64,000 nt of DNA from Candidatus Aegiribacteria sp. MLS_C (GCA_002030045.1 LQBI01000002.1:1-64000), one strand, 5' to 3'; shown: positions 24,952-35,188, counted from the stretch's first letter. A program made the numbers and translations. Notes: generated by a model from the letters alone, not told the origin.

Positions 24952-27764
24952 TGCCCGGTCGAGACATTCGAATACTGCACATCATCACGAAGCTGGCCGT
25001 GGGAGGCGCCCAGATGAACACCCTCATCTCCGCCAGGGACATAGGCGCCATGGGATACCGGTCCGAGATACTGACCGGTCCGGAAAGACCCGAGGAGGGA
25101 GACCTCTTCCATCTGGCCGATGAATGGGGGCTTAAGGTCATAACGGCTCCCCATCTCAAGCGCAGCATATCACCTCTGAGCGACCTGATGGCCCTGCTGG
25201 AGATCCGGAATGTGATACTGGAGGGTGCGTACGACATTGTCCACACCCACGGGTCGAAGGCCCGGTTCCTGGGAAGGATTGCGGCGGCCTCGATCCCCCG
25301 CGTGAAGACCGTTCAGACCGCTCACGGATGGCCCTTCTACGAATCCATGAACCCGGTGAAGAAGTGGTTGTATATAAGTCTGGAGAAGATAGGTTTCAAC
25401 CTCGCCCACATCAACATATGCGTGAGTCCCAGGGATCGGGACAAGGCCGTAAGGTACGGGATCGGCCATTACGACGATTACAGGATAATCCGCAGCGGTG
25501 TGGAGTTCGATGACTTCCGGAGGACCAGGAATAGTGCTGACGAGGCCAGGGCGAGACTGGGACTCGACAGAGTGGACGGCGTTGTCGGTTCGGTGATGAG
25601 GTTCTGTACCGAGAAGGCCCCTGACATATTCGTCTCCACGGCGGAAAAGGTCCTTGAACGAAGGCCAGGGACGAAGTTCGTCATGATCGGCGACGGTCCG
25701 CTCTTTTCACAGACCAGGAAGACGATAGAACTCAGGGGCATCGAGGGCAGCTTCATCCTTACCGGAAGCAGGGATGACGTGGAGGACCTGATCCCCGCTT
25801 TCGATGTCTTCCTCATAACTTCCCGCACCGAGGGCCTCCCGAGGGTGCTGCTGGAGTCACTTGCGGCCGGAATACCCGTTGTATCCACAGACGCGGGGGG
25901 TATACACGAACTCCTTCGCGATGGCAGGAACGGAATTCTCTGCGGCGAGGGGGACGAGGAATCCCTCGCTCGAGGGGTCCTTGAACTTCTTGATGACCCT
26001 GAGCTGCGAAGCTCTCTGCTGGCCCGGGTCGACAGTGACCTGGAGCCCTTCTCCGCCGAAAGGATGGTCCTCGATCTCCACCAGCTCTATACGAGGCTGG
26101 CTCACCCGGAGATGAACGTCGTTTTCCTCTGCGACGATGAACCATTCAACATTCCCAGGACCGTGGCCAGAATAATCAGGAAACAGCCCTTCAACAGGTA
26201 CACGCTCATCTCGCTCAAGGGTCACGGATCTCTTCGAACGCCAGTTCGCAACATCAGGCGCTATATGGCACTCTACGGTTTCCGAGGCTTCTTCGGACAG
26301 CTGTTCCGGTTCCTGGCCATGAAGCTCTCCGGAGCCCTGTGTCTGCCCACGCGGGATTCACACTCCCTGAAACAAACCGCCCTAAGAGAGTATTCCCATC
26401 ATCTCGTCCTGGACGATGTGAATTCCCCCCGGTCCAGAAGCATTCTCAGTAGCCTTGATCCTGATGTCTTCGTTTCCATTTCCTGTCCCCGGATTCTGGG
26501 TAAGGAGACACTTGCGATCCCCCGCCTTGGGGCATGGAACGTACATTCCGCACTCCTGCCCAGGAACAGGGGAATGCTGCCCACCTTCTGGTCCCTCTAT
26601 CACGGGGACACTCCGGGAGTCACCATGCACCGCATGGTGCCGCGGCTGGACGCGGGCGGGATCCTTCTGCAGCGAAGTATCGATGTGACGGTGGACGACG
26701 TCTCCCTGCACACACTTCTCGACATGACCAAGATGACCGCGTCCGAGATCGTCTCCGAAGGCCTGGACATGATCCGAAAGGGTGGGATCCAGCTGCTGCC
26801 CAACCCATCAGAGGAGTCAACGTCCAACGGATTCCCTGACAGGACCGATGTAATGAGATTCCTGGACCTTGGAGGAACGATAACCGGAACTCCTGCCCGA
26901 AGAAAGCCTGTCGCAATATCCTTCGACGTCGAGGAATGGTTCCAGACGTACGCTGCCAGAAAATGGTACCCTAGCGAGACCTGGGAGGGAATGACGCAGA
27001 GGGTGAGGCCCGTCATCGATATCATTCTGGACATACTGGACCAGCACCGCTCCAAAGCCACCTTCTTCTTCCTCGGATGGATCGCGGAGCATTACCCGGA
27101 CCTTATGGTAACGGTCTCGGAGCGCGGTCACGAGATAGGCTACCACGGCTTCAAGCACACGGAACTCCATGGAGTAAGGAGAGAGGATTTCGGCTACAAC
27201 CTCGACAGGTTTCTTTCCATCGTGGACCGGGTCTCCATTCCGGGTCCTGTCGGGTTCAGGGCTCCCAGCTTCTCCATGAGGAGGGACACACTCTGGGCAG
27301 TGGACGAGATAGTCTCGAGGGGCTTCACCTATGACAGCAGCATCTATCCCATGTTCAAGATGAGATACGGCATCCCAGATGCCCCAAGGAGACCTTTTTT
27401 CCTGAACAGCCCCGAGGGCGGCATACTCGAACTGCCACTGGCGGCGCTCCAGATCTCCGGAGTGAAGATCCCGGTGGCAGGTGGAGCATACATGAGGTTC
27501 TACCCCGGCTGCGTCCACAGGATCATGCTTGGATCCGTCTCCAGGTCCGGAATAACACCGGTCCTCTACTTCCATCCATGGGAGATAGATTCCCAGAACA
27601 TCTCCAGCAGTATGAACACCCTCCAGCGATTCAGGCAGCACCACAACTCCGGCACGAATACTGTTTCAAAGCTCCGAAGTATCCTAAGGAAATACAGGGG
27701 CATCACTCTCAGGGAACTTGCGGATAGCACCGACAGGGAAGGCATTTCGGACTATTCACTGTAA
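24951..27764 (+). CDS. Three-domain fusion: GT4 glycosyltransferase, formyltransferase, polysaccharide deacetylase
   Basis: Residues 1-~385 are a GT4 glycosyltransferase (ILHIITKLAVGGAQMNT, HTHGSKARFLGR, SRTEGLPRVLLESLAAGIPVVST). Residues ~390-620 are a formyltransferase domain like methionyl-tRNA or sugar N-formyltransferases: N530 and H532 in NVHSALLPRNRG, plus LDAGGILL. Residues ~650-937 are a NodB deacetylase of the exosortase/DUF3473 type: FDVEEWF (D659), H732 and H736 in HGFKH, R770 in FRAPSF, and FHPWE (H875). All the key residues seem present. The enzyme may add a sugar, then deacetylate and N-formylate it in one envelope polysaccharide pathway; the order and substrate are inference. 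Confidence 0.88.
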   Translation: MPGRDIRILHIITKLAVGGAQMNTLISARDIGAMGYRSEILTGPERPEEGDLFHLADEWGLKVITAPHLKRSISPLSDLMALLEIRNVILEGAYDIVHTHGSKARFLGRIAAASIPRVKTVQTAHGWPFYESMNPVKKWLYISLEKIGFNLAHINICVSPRDRDKAVRYGIGHYDDYRIIRSGVEFDDFRRTRNSADEARARLGLDRVDGVVGSVMRFCTEKAPDIFVSTAEKVLERRPGTKFVMIGDGPLFSQTRKTIELRGIEGSFILTGSRDDVEDLIPAFDVFLITSRTEGLPRVLLESLAAGIPVVSTDAGGIHELLRDGRNGILCGEGDEESLARGVLELLDDPELRSSLLARVDSDLEPFSAERMVLDLHQLYTRLAHPEMNVVFLCDDEPFNIPRTVARIIRKQPFNRYTLISLKGHGSLRTPVRNIRRYMALYGFRGFFGQLFRFLAMKLSGALCLPTRDSHSLKQTALREYSHHLVLDDVNSPRSRSILSSLDPDVFVSISCPRILGKETLAIPRLGAWNVHSALLPRNRGMLPTFWSLYHGDTPGVTMHRMVPRLDAGGILLQRSIDVTVDDVSLHTLLDMTKMTASEIVSEGLDMIRKGGIQLLPNPSEESTSNGFPDRTDVMRFLDLGGTITGTPARRKPVAISFDVEEWFQTYAARKWYPSETWEGMTQRVRPVIDIILDILDQHRSKATFFFLGWIAEHYPDLMVTVSERGHEIGYHGFKHTELHGVRREDFGYNLDRFLSIVDRVSIPGPVGFRAPSFSMRRDTLWAVDEIVSRGFTYDSSIYPMFKMRYGIPDAPRRPFFLNSPEGGILELPLAALQISGVKIPVAGGAYMRFYPGCVHRIMLGSVSRSGITPVLYFHPWEIDSQNISSSMNTLQRFRQHHNSGTNTVSKLRSILRKYRGITLRELADSTDREGISDYSL

Positions 27765-27769
27765 ACGAT

Positions 27770-27798
27770 GGGGCCGCGGTCTTTACACCGCGACCCCC
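27770..27798. terminator. Bidirectional hairpin between convergent genes
   Basis: GGGG-CC-GCGGT and ACCGC-GA-CCCC form an almost perfect stem with a 6-nt loop between the fusion gene and the ferredoxin gene. No T-run. Confidence 0.5.
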
Positions 27799-27818
27799 GC
27801 TGCCTGCGCTGATTCTTC

Positions 27819-28072
<254 letters not shown>

Positions 28073-28090
28073 CTTTGAGGGCCCCTATCT

Positions 28091-28948
28091 TCATGAGGAC
28101 CTAATAATCTCCAGAAGACGGTCAAGTTCATCGAGACTGGAATAGGTGATCTCTATCCTTCCCGAGCTTCCAGTTCCCCTAATCCTCACCCTGGTTTTCA
28201 GAATACGCTGAAGGGACTCCTGGAGCTGCCTGGTCTCGGGACTCTCACCAGGTTTAACTTTTCTTCGGGTCCCCCTTGGCGGCGAGTTCAGTTCCCTTAC
28301 TCGCTCCTCGAGCTGCCTCACCGAAAGACCCTTCCTGACCGCATTCACGGCAACACCCGCGATCCTCGTTCCATCGGCGAGGCCGAGAAGGGTCCTTCCG
28401 TGACCCATGCTGAGTTCACCGCTGCGCATCAGGTCAAGGACCTTCTCCGGAAGATCGAGCAGTCGAAGGAAGTTGGCAACCGTCGACCTGCTCATTCCGA
28501 CCCTCTCCCCGAGCTCCTCCTGAGTGAGACCGAATTGCGATGAGAGCATCATGAAAGCTTCCGCCTTCTCCACGGGTCCGAGATCCTTCCTCTGTATGTT
28601 CTCCACCAGGGCCAGGGCCAGCATCTGCTGATCGTCGGCCTCCCTCACCATGACCGGTACCGTCCTGAGACCGGCCTCCCGCGCCGCCCGAAGACGGCGT
28701 TCTCCCGCGATGAGCTGGTAGCCGGCCCCGCTGGTCCTAACGATCAGGGGCTGCAGTATCCCCTGAGACCTTATTGACACAGCAAGAGACGAGATCTCAT
28801 CTCGGTCCCATTCCTTTCTCGGCTGGAACGGGTTGGGTTCTATCTCGTCTATATGGACCTCGGTCACCACAAGAGATCCCTCTTCCGATATTCCGGGAAA
28901 TATCGCGTCTATCCCCCTGCCCAGGGCCTTCCTGTTTCTTTTAGTCAT
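28091..28948 (-). CDS. parB: Chromosome-partitioning protein ParB
   Basis: ParB is a CTPase clamp that loads at parS. The 285-aa product has the N-terminal GRGIDAIFP segment, the CTP-binding domain ([52 protein letters not shown]-like), and the central HTH ([39 protein letters not shown]). A C-terminal dimer domain ends in [15 protein letters not shown]. The ORF track runs to 29362 through a parA shadow; the start at 28948 overlaps the parA stop by ATGA. Two parS-like palindromes lie within 3 kb. Confidence 0.96.
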   Translation of the reverse strand: MTKRNRKALGRGIDAIFPGISEEGSLVVTEVHIDEIEPNPFQPRKEWDRDEISSLAVSIRSQGILQPLIVRTSGAGYQLIAGERRLRAAREAGLRTVPVMVREADDQQMLALALVENIQRKDLGPVEKAEAFMMLSSQFGLTQEELGERVGMSRSTVANFLRLLDLPEKVLDLMRSGELSMGHGRTLLGLADGTRIAGVAVNAVRKGLSVRQLEERVRELNSPPRGTRRKVKPGESPETRQLQESLQRILKTRVRIRGTGSSGRIEITYSSLDELDRLLEIIRSS

Positions 28949-29706
28949 TTCTTCATAACCTCCCTGGCAAGGCTCAGATAACTCGTCGCTCCCTTGGACC
29001 TGGCATCGTAAAGAATCACCGGCATACCATAACTCGGTGCCTCGCTTAGTTTTACATTCCTTGGTATGTATGTCCTGTAAAGCTTCTGGCCCAGGAAACC
29101 CCTGACCTCCTCCTCCACGTCCCTGCTGAGTATAAGCCTCTGGTCGTACATGGTCAGTACAACACCGCTTATTACAAGGTCCCCATTCCAGAGCCTCTTG
29201 ACGTTCCTGACGGTGTCCATGAGATGTGAAAGACCCTCCAGTGCGTAGTACTCGCTCTGCAGTGTAACCATTACTTCCGTCGAAGCCACCAGCGCGTTTA
29301 TGGTGAGAAGACCCAGGGACGGGGGACAGTCTATGAGGACGAAATCGAACAGCCCGTGACACTGCTCAAGGGCTTCCTTCAGCACGTACTCACGGTACTC
29401 CGCCGTTGCCAGTTCTATCTCGAGACCCGAGAGTTCCCTCGACCCCGGAACTGTTTTCAGCCCCTCCACGGAGGTCTCTCTGGTCACCTGACCCACCGCC
29501 TGCCTGCCCAGGATGAGATCGCTCACCGTCGGGCCGGTCCTCCAGTCTATCCCCAGTCCCGATGTGGCGTTGACCTGGGGATCGAAGTCGACGAGCAGCA
29601 CCTCCCGGTCGTTCATGGCAAGACTGGCGCCGAGGTTGATGGCGGTTGTGGTCTTCCCCACACCGCCCTTCTGATTGGCGATAGCTATTACCCTGGTTCT
29701 CCTCAT
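28945..29706 (-). CDS. parA: Chromosome-partitioning ATPase ParA (Soj)
   Basis: ParA is the DNA-bound, ATP-dependent partner of ParB. Deviant Walker A is [17 protein letters not shown], with the signature lysine; the [33 protein letters not shown] and [15 protein letters not shown] motifs follow, and the tail has [17 protein letters not shown] start it at ATG 29706, preceded by AGGAAG, in place of 29748. The 253-aa length is usual for Soj. It is coupled to parB. Confidence 0.96.
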   Translation of the reverse strand: MRRTRVIAIANQKGGVGKTTTAINLGASLAMNDREVLLVDFDPQVNATSGLGIDWRTGPTVSDLILGRQAVGQVTRETSVEGLKTVPGSRELSGLEIELATAEYREYVLKEALEQCHGLFDFVLIDCPPSLGLLTINALVASTEVMVTLQSEYYALEGLSHLMDTVRNVKRLWNGDLVISGVVLTMYDQRLILSRDVEEEVRGFLGQKLYRTYIPRNVKLSEAPSYGMPVILYDARSKGATSYLSLAREVMKK

Positions 29707-29813
29707 CGTCTTCCTAACCGGTTCAGCTTGCTTCAGAAGGCCGTGCACCCTGGTACGGCATCAGGCCGACGACCGGCCCTGTAAGGCATTTTACCACATT
29801 CCCCGGGCCGATG

Positions 29814-30455
29814 TCAGACCCGATACTGCACCAGAAACCCGCTGCGGTCAAGCGGCGGGACCTTCAATTCTACGATGCCGGAGACCCCCCGGCCTCTTCG
29901 TATCACCGGCTCCCTCACCACCAGTGTGGAACCTGGACCGGAAAGAGCTGCGATACTTCCGAGCATCTCCATTGCAGGGGCTACCGAACGGGCGGTGTAC
30001 TGGCACGGTGCCGGAGTCCCCTCAAGGTCTTCGAGTCTCCTTTTATCCACTGTGCTTCCTTCAAGGGAAAGCCGGTCCAGAACGAACCTGAGGAAAAGGT
30101 ATCGCTTTCTGCGTGGTTCCAGCATGATGACCTCGAAACCCATCGAGGCGAGCACGATCCCCGGAAACCCGTTTCCGGTGCCGATGTCCACGACCGGACC
30201 GGACCGATCCAGCAGCCGTGAATAGCAGAAGGACTCCAGTACGTGCCTGCTCCAGAGCCTGTCCCTCTCCCCGGGACCCATAAGGTTCACGACCGGTGAC
30301 CTTTCTACCAGCAGCCTGGTGAACTCGACGACCTTAAAGAGTTCGTCTTCGCGGACATTGACGGAGATCTCTTCAAGTTCTTTCAGCATCGATCCCAGCG
30401 GGGGAAGGTAGGGTGGCAGCTTCGGTTCGGAACGGTTCAGGTCCGGTTGTTCCAC
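29814..30455 (-). CDS. rsmG: 16S rRNA (guanine-527-N7) methyltransferase RsmG
   Basis: RsmG methylates G527 of 16S rRNA. The product contains VVNLMGPGERDRLWSRHVLES (compare the NLTS...RHILDS motif) and the SAM-binding VVDIGTGNGFPGIVLA, then MLEPRRKRYLFL. The start is uncertain. GTG at 30455 lies inside the parS palindrome and overlaps mnmG by 19 nt. ATG at 30390 (MLKELEE) fits the E. coli N-terminus as well but has only GGGA upstream. The 30584 start of the ORF track overlaps mnmG too far. Confidence 0.88.
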   Translation of the reverse strand: MEQPDLNRSEPKLPPYLPPLGSMLKELEEISVNVREDELFKVVEFTRLLVERSPVVNLMGPGERDRLWSRHVLESFCYSRLLDRSGPVVDIGTGNGFPGIVLASMGFEVIMLEPRRKRYLFLRFVLDRLSLEGSTVDKRRLEDLEGTPAPCQYTARSVAPAMEMLGSIAALSGPGSTLVVREPVIRRGRGVSGIVELKVPPLDRSGFLVQYRV

Positions 30456-32257
30456 GTGGAACACTTCCTGCCGAGGTGTATTATCAGGCCGTTTATGTCC
30501 GTGGGCCTCACGCCCGGCAGGTTCCTGGCCTGCTGAAGGGTTTCGGGCCTCCTCCTCTCCAGGACCTCCCTGGCTTCCCAGCATATTTCCTCGATGTCCA
30601 TGAACGAATCTATCGAACTCAGGGTGACCGATGACTCAGAACTTCTTTCCCTGTGCTTTCTCAGATTCCTCTGAATGTAGCCCTGGTATTTCTCGTCAAG
30701 TATCACGGATTCCGCAAGTGACAATTCGACCGAACCCTGGAGGCCAGAAGTCGAGAGGAGTTCCAAGGGGTTCAACTCTCCTCTTCTGCAGAGTATGCCG
30801 GCGGGAACCCCATCCATTGACGTTTCGTCAATTGCTGTTCTGATCCTGCCTGCTGCCTCGGTCCTTCCTTCAAGTACCTTTTTCTTCCCTTCCGATAGCA
30901 CTCCGGATCCCAGGGCCGCGGGAAGCATTCTCCTGTCAGCGTTGTCCTGTCTAAGGTAGAGCCTGTTCTCCGCCCTCGATGAGAACATCCTGTAGGGTTC
31001 GTCCACCCCTCTACCGATTATGTCGTCCACCATAACACCGATGTAGGAATCCATTCTCGACAGAACCAGTCCCTCCCGGTCAAGGCACTGCCTGGCGGCG
31101 TTGATTCCTGCCAGGACCCCCAGTCCTGCTGCCTCCTCGTATCCGGATGTACCGCAGACCTGTCCCGCCGCAAACAGGTTCTCGGTCCTCCTCAGCCTTA
31201 GTGTAGGAGCTATCTCCTCATGGCTTATGTAGGAATACTCGACAGCGTATCCGAACCTGTGTATCACAGCGTCGTGAAATCCCGGAAGTGTTCTGACCAT
31301 CCTGTACTGTGCTTCCCTCGGCAGGCTGCTCGAAAGGCCGTTAAGGTACAGCAACCTTGACCTGTAACCCATCGGCTCAACGTATATCCTGTGCTCTGCC
31401 CTTTCCGGGAACTTCACCACCTTGTCCTCGAAGCTCGGGCAGTACCTGGGTCCCTTGCCCTCTATTCTTCCCGCAAGCAGGGGTGACCTGTGCAGGAAGT
31501 CCTTCGCAGCCTCCGCTGTATCCCTGTTCGTATGAACTGTATAGAAGAACTCCCTTAGTTCAGATAGTCTGGACCCGCTGTAGCTGAACGAGAAGCCTAT
31601 CTCCTCTGAGGTCTCCTCCTCCATCGACCCTGTGTCAATGCTGTCCCTCAGTATTCTCGGTGGAGTCCCTGTCTTGAAACGTTCCACGTGGAACATCCTT
31701 CGTCTAAGGTCCTCGTCCAGCCGGTCCGCGGATATATCCCCTGTCCTCCCTCCCCTCCAGGTCTCTTCTCCCCTGAACAGCATGCCTCCCAGGAACGTCC
31801 CCGTTGCAAGCACAACAGCCCTGCCCTTCAGCGGTCCGTTCCTCCGGCATTGCACCCCTTCTATCCTCTCGGTCCTTCCTATGAGGCCGGTCACCTCGTC
31901 TTCTATTACCTCTACCGCTCCCGCCTCAAGTGTCCTCTGCTGGGCCCTTGCGTACATCATTGCATCCGACTGGACCCTTGGACCCCAGACCGCCGGTCCC
32001 TTCCTTCTGTTAAGCATCCTGAACTGAAGGCTTGTCTCATCAGCTGCCACTGCCATGGATCCGTCGAGAGCGTCAACTTCCCTGACAATAGTTCCTTTTG
32101 CTATTCCCCCGATCGCCGGGTTGCATGACATCTCTCCTATGCGTTCCTTCCGTGCAGTCACCATAACTGTCTTCATGCCCATTCGCGACGCTGCAAGCGC
32201 AGCCTCTATTCCCGCGTGACCTCCTCCTACCACTATCACGTCCACGCAGCGGCTCAT
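30437..32257 (-). CDS. mnmG: tRNA uridine-34 carboxymethylaminomethyl enzyme MnmG (GidA)
   Basis: MnmG, with MnmE, installs cmnm5U34 in tRNA and uses FAD. The protein starts SRCVDVIVVGGGHAGIEAALAA (FAD loop) and shows MSCNPAIGGIAKGTIVREVDALDG, ATGTFLGG, RFKTGTPPRI, YCPSFEDKVVKF and the AEYSYISHEEIAPTLR-type stretch. Length 606 aa is normal. The start at 32257 overlaps the mnmE stop (ATGA); the ORF track's 32269 start is four codons too long. Two parS-type palindromes lie in its coding sequence. Confidence 0.95.
   Translation of the reverse strand: MSRCVDVIVVGGGHAGIEAALAASRMGMKTVMVTARKERIGEMSCNPAIGGIAKGTIVREVDALDGSMAVAADETSLQFRMLNRRKGPAVWGPRVQSDAMMYARAQQRTLEAGAVEVIEDEVTGLIGRTERIEGVQCRRNGPLKGRAVVLATGTFLGGMLFRGEETWRGGRTGDISADRLDEDLRRRMFHVERFKTGTPPRILRDSIDTGSMEEETSEEIGFSFSYSGSRLSELREFFYTVHTNRDTAEAAKDFLHRSPLLAGRIEGKGPRYCPSFEDKVVKFPERAEHRIYVEPMGYRSRLLYLNGLSSSLPREAQYRMVRTLPGFHDAVIHRFGYAVEYSYISHEEIAPTLRLRRTENLFAAGQVCGTSGYEEAAGLGVLAGINAARQCLDREGLVLSRMDSYIGVMVDDIIGRGVDEPYRMFSSRAENRLYLRQDNADRRMLPAALGSGVLSEGKKKVLEGRTEAAGRIRTAIDETSMDGVPAGILCRRGELNPLELLSTSGLQGSVELSLAESVILDEKYQGYIQRNLRKHRERSSESSVTLSSIDSFMDIEEICWEAREVLERRRPETLQQARNLPGVRPTDINGLIIHLGRKCSTWNNRT
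30448..30463. promoter_or_regulatory. parS centromere-like site 1
   Basis: TGTTCCACGTGGAACA is a perfect 16-bp palindrome at the mnmG 3' end/rsmG start. It matches the general parS form (TGTTTCACGTGAAACA) with the TCC/GGA variant seen in other phyla. It lies about 1.5 kb from parB. Confidence 0.88.
31680..31695. promoter_or_regulatory. parS centromere-like site 2
   Basis: CGTTCCACGTGGAACA lies within mnmG and differs from site 1 only at the outermost base. Confidence 0.82.
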
Positions 32258-33519
32258 TTCCCCACACACATTCCCGACAGCGCCCTCTCAACACTTATCA
32301 GCGCACATGAACCCCTGTCCAGAAGGTCGCTCAGTTCATTCTCTGCATCCGCTAGATTTTCCGATGCAACGGCGAAATCACCTTCAATCACGCTGTCCCT
32401 TGCAGCTCCAACCCTATTCTCGATCCTGTCCGCCAGTGCAGTGACCGACATGCTTCCCGGAAACTGCGATACGAGTTCCTGCAGTTCATCAATACCTTCC
32501 CCGGTAACGCAGGAAACCCCCAGCCATTCCTTATCGGTGCATTTCTCCACCAGGTCGCTCTTGCTGCTGACCCTTATTATCCATCCCGCTGTCTTCTCTA
32601 TCTCCCCCGGCGTCTTCTCTGTTCCCCCAACGGACATCCATATTACACCGTCCGTCCCCTTCATGGTCCCGAGAGCCCTCCTGTACGCCTCGCGGTCAAT
32701 TCCCGTCCCGTCACTTCCGGCGGTATCGCAGACCAGTATCCTCCTTCCCCTTATTTCAACGTGCACTGAGGCCCCGTCCCTTGTCGTTCCGGGCTCGTCC
32801 GAAACCAGTGCCGCCTCTCCTCCCGCAATCCTGTTGAAGAGAGTTGATTTACCGGAATTCACAGGTCCCATAAGCATGACGCGGCATTCACCCTCCATTA
32901 CCGAGGTCTTCCTCCTGAACTCACCCGTCAACTCCATCAGGCTTCCGAATTCCGCAAGCAAGTCCTCAGATCCTCCCGTTCCATGTTCCTCCTGGAACTC
33001 TATGTCCGCTTCCAGCAGCTCTCTTACCCTCCGGGTCTCTCTCAGCAGCCTGCTGCATTCAGATCCACCTTCTCCCGACAACCGGTTTCCATGGTCCATA
33101 CCTCTCCACATGGACGCCAGTGACATCACCTGCCACGCGCTCATCCTTCCGGACATGAATGCCCGCCTCGTGAACTCGCCGGGCACTGCCTTCCTTGCTC
33201 CCGCATCCATCAGGCATTCCAATATGTCGGCAGTTACTTCGGGAATTCCATGGCACATTATCTCCACCATCTCCTCGCCAGTGTAGCTCGATCCCTCCGG
33301 CCATCCCAGCGCCACTACGCTGTCAAGCTCAACACCAGCCCTCCGTATTACGCCCGTCTTCCTTCTCATTCCCCTGAGACGGCCTTTCTCAAGCCCCATC
33401 AGATGCTCCACGACTGAAGCTGAACCACTTCCGCTCACCCTTATCACAGCAATCGCCGATCTTCCTTCGGGAGTCGATACGGCACAGATGATTCCTTTTG
33501 CATCGTCGTGATAATCCAT
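32254..33519 (-). CDS. mnmE: tRNA modification GTPase MnmE (TrmE), divergent
   Basis: MnmE partners MnmG. The N-terminal folate-binding domain (ICAVSTPEGRSAIAVIRVSG), the helical domain with PGEFTRRAFMSGRM and the terminal CVGK cysteine motif identify it. The G domain is divergent: the P-loop is GPVNSGKST, not G-x-PN-x-GKS; switch II is DTAGSDGTG; and the G4 motif reads SKSD, not NKxD. The 421-aa length is slightly short. It lies between yidC and mnmG, as in many genomes, and overlaps mnmG by 4 nt. Confidence 0.9.
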   Translation of the reverse strand: MDYHDDAKGIICAVSTPEGRSAIAVIRVSGSGSASVVEHLMGLEKGRLRGMRRKTGVIRRAGVELDSVVALGWPEGSSYTGEEMVEIMCHGIPEVTADILECLMDAGARKAVPGEFTRRAFMSGRMSAWQVMSLASMWRGMDHGNRLSGEGGSECSRLLRETRRVRELLEADIEFQEEHGTGGSEDLLAEFGSLMELTGEFRRKTSVMEGECRVMLMGPVNSGKSTLFNRIAGGEAALVSDEPGTTRDGASVHVEIRGRRILVCDTAGSDGTGIDREAYRRALGTMKGTDGVIWMSVGGTEKTPGEIEKTAGWIIRVSSKSDLVEKCTDKEWLGVSCVTGEGIDELQELVSQFPGSMSVTALADRIENRVGAARDSVIEGDFAVASENLADAENELSDLLDRGSCALISVERALSGMCVGK

Positions 33520-33550
33520 CGGTTACGTGTTCTCCGTGAAATCAGATCCC

Positions 33551-35188
33551 TCAGGACCTATTCTCCTCCTGAAGCTTTCTGTTGATCATCTGCTGGTGTC
33601 CTATCGTCAGCAGATTGTTCACGAACCAGTACAGAGTGAGTCCCGCAGGGAAGCGCATGAAAAGGTATGTCATGAATATCGGCATTATGTAGGTCATTCC
33701 CTTCTGGCTCTGGTCTGCCGTAGTCATTTTCTGCTGAACGAACATTGTAACTCCCATCAGCACCGCAAGGAGTCCGATTCCTTCCAGACCCAGTACAGGA
33801 CTTCCGAATGGTATGAGTATCTCCGGTGTCGACAGGTCCCGCATCCATAGAACGAACTCCGCTCCCCTGAGCTGTACTGAATTCGCCAGCACCCTGTACA
33901 GGGCAAAGAACACCGGCATCTGCAGCAGAAGCGGGAGGCAGCCGCCAAGCGGATTGACGCCTTCTTCCCGGTACAGCTTCTGCATCGCAGCCTGAAGTGC
34001 CTTTGGATCCTTCCTGTGCTTCTCCTGCAGCTCCTTCATTCTTGGCTGCACCTGCTTGAGCTTTGCCATCGACCTGAAGCTCCTGGTGGTCAGCGGAAGC
34101 ATTGCCAGCTTCAGCGCTACAGATAGGATGATTATCTTCACTCCCCAGTTTCCAGCAAATGACAGTACCGAAGTGCAGAACCAGAAAAGTAGCCTTCCTA
34201 TGTCCCTTATTACCGGCCATCCGAAGTCCACCATCAGGTGCGTGTCACTCCCAAGCTCCCTGAGCTCTCCGTAGTCCAGTGGCCCGGCGTACACCAGTAT
34301 GTTCCTGTCCTGCAGTCCAACTGATGGCGAGTCCGTCCCTCCTGTAGCGTATATGAAGCCGTAGGCCCTCTCGTACGACCTCGGCATCATTATCACAGCG
34401 AAGTACTTGCTTCTTGCTGCTATCCACTCTACGTTCCCCGCCTGGTCGCTTATCTCTATGTCCTCTGAATCCCTGCTGCGCAGCTTCTCAGCATTCCACT
34501 GCGCCTCGAAATAGCTTCCCTCTGATACCCCGGTCTCGCTCACAGGAAGAACTCCACCGTTCAGAACGGTTACCCCGTCGAAACCCAGCATCTCCATACC
34601 GAATCCATAGAAACCCGGGTAGAAAGTGTAGCTTACTGTCCTTCCGCCTGATTCCGATTGCAGCACTACGTTCTCCGGACCCTCCTCCACAATTACCGTA
34701 TCCTGTGAGCCTGTTTCGTATCCCCAGCCCAGCTCCATGAATCTCTGCTCTCCCAGGTTCACTCTTCCACCATGGTCCGTGCCCGGCATTGCCTGGTATT
34801 CCTCCAGGTACCATTCCTCAATCGACCCGCTCGATGTCGAAATGCTCGCCGTGACCACAGGTTTTCCTTCATCCATTATGATCACAGTTATCGTTCTGCC
34901 TGAAAAACCTGTGCTTTCAGTGGATGCATGCATTGTGCCGGAATGTGAGTCAGTTGTGTCGATCTGTGATGATGTGGTGGCATTCGTATCCACCCCTGTC
35001 ATCCCGTTCGTTTCCACATTTGTGCCTGTATCGGGAACTTGCTGCTCTGCATTAAGTTCCGATCCCACGTATACCTGTTCTCCGGCTTCCTGAGTACCTG
35101 TTCCCTGCTTCCCCATGAACTGCCAGCTGACGAAAAGCACCACTGCCATCAGGGCAGCGGCAAGGAGCAGACGGTTCTGATCACTCAT
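33551..35188 (-). CDS. yidC: Membrane protein insertase YidC
   Basis: YidC inserts proteins into the inner membrane, alone or with Sec. The 545-aa protein has an N-terminal anchor (LLLAALMAVVLFVSWQFM), a Thr/Ser-rich linker and a large periplasmic domain (about 95-335), which is a Gram-negative feature. The conserved insertase core follows: NWGVKIIILSVALKLAMLPLT, RSMAKLKQVQPRMKELQEKH, YREEGVNPLGGCLPLLLQMPVFFALYRVL and the final helices with RFPAGLTLYWFVNNLLTI. It follows yidD in the rpmH-rnpA-yidD-yidC order. Confidence 0.95.
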   Translation of the reverse strand: MSDQNRLLLAAALMAVVLFVSWQFMGKQGTGTQEAGEQVYVGSELNAEQQVPDTGTNVETNGMTGVDTNATTSSQIDTTDSHSGTMHASTESTGFSGRTITVIIMDEGKPVVTASISTSSGSIEEWYLEEYQAMPGTDHGGRVNLGEQRFMELGWGYETGSQDTVIVEEGPENVVLQSESGGRTVSYTFYPGFYGFGMEMLGFDGVTVLNGGVLPVSETGVSEGSYFEAQWNAEKLRSRDSEDIEISDQAGNVEWIAARSKYFAVIMMPRSYERAYGFIYATGGTDSPSVGLQDRNILVYAGPLDYGELRELGSDTHLMVDFGWPVIRDIGRLLFWFCTSVLSFAGNWGVKIIILSVALKLAMLPLTTRSFRSMAKLKQVQPRMKELQEKHRKDPKALQAAMQKLYREEGVNPLGGCLPLLLQMPVFFALYRVLANSVQLRGAEFVLWMRDLSTPEILIPFGSPVLGLEGIGLLAVLMGVTMFVQQKMTTADQSQKGMTYIMPIFMTYLFMRFPAGLTLYWFVNNLLTIGHQQMINRKLQEENRS

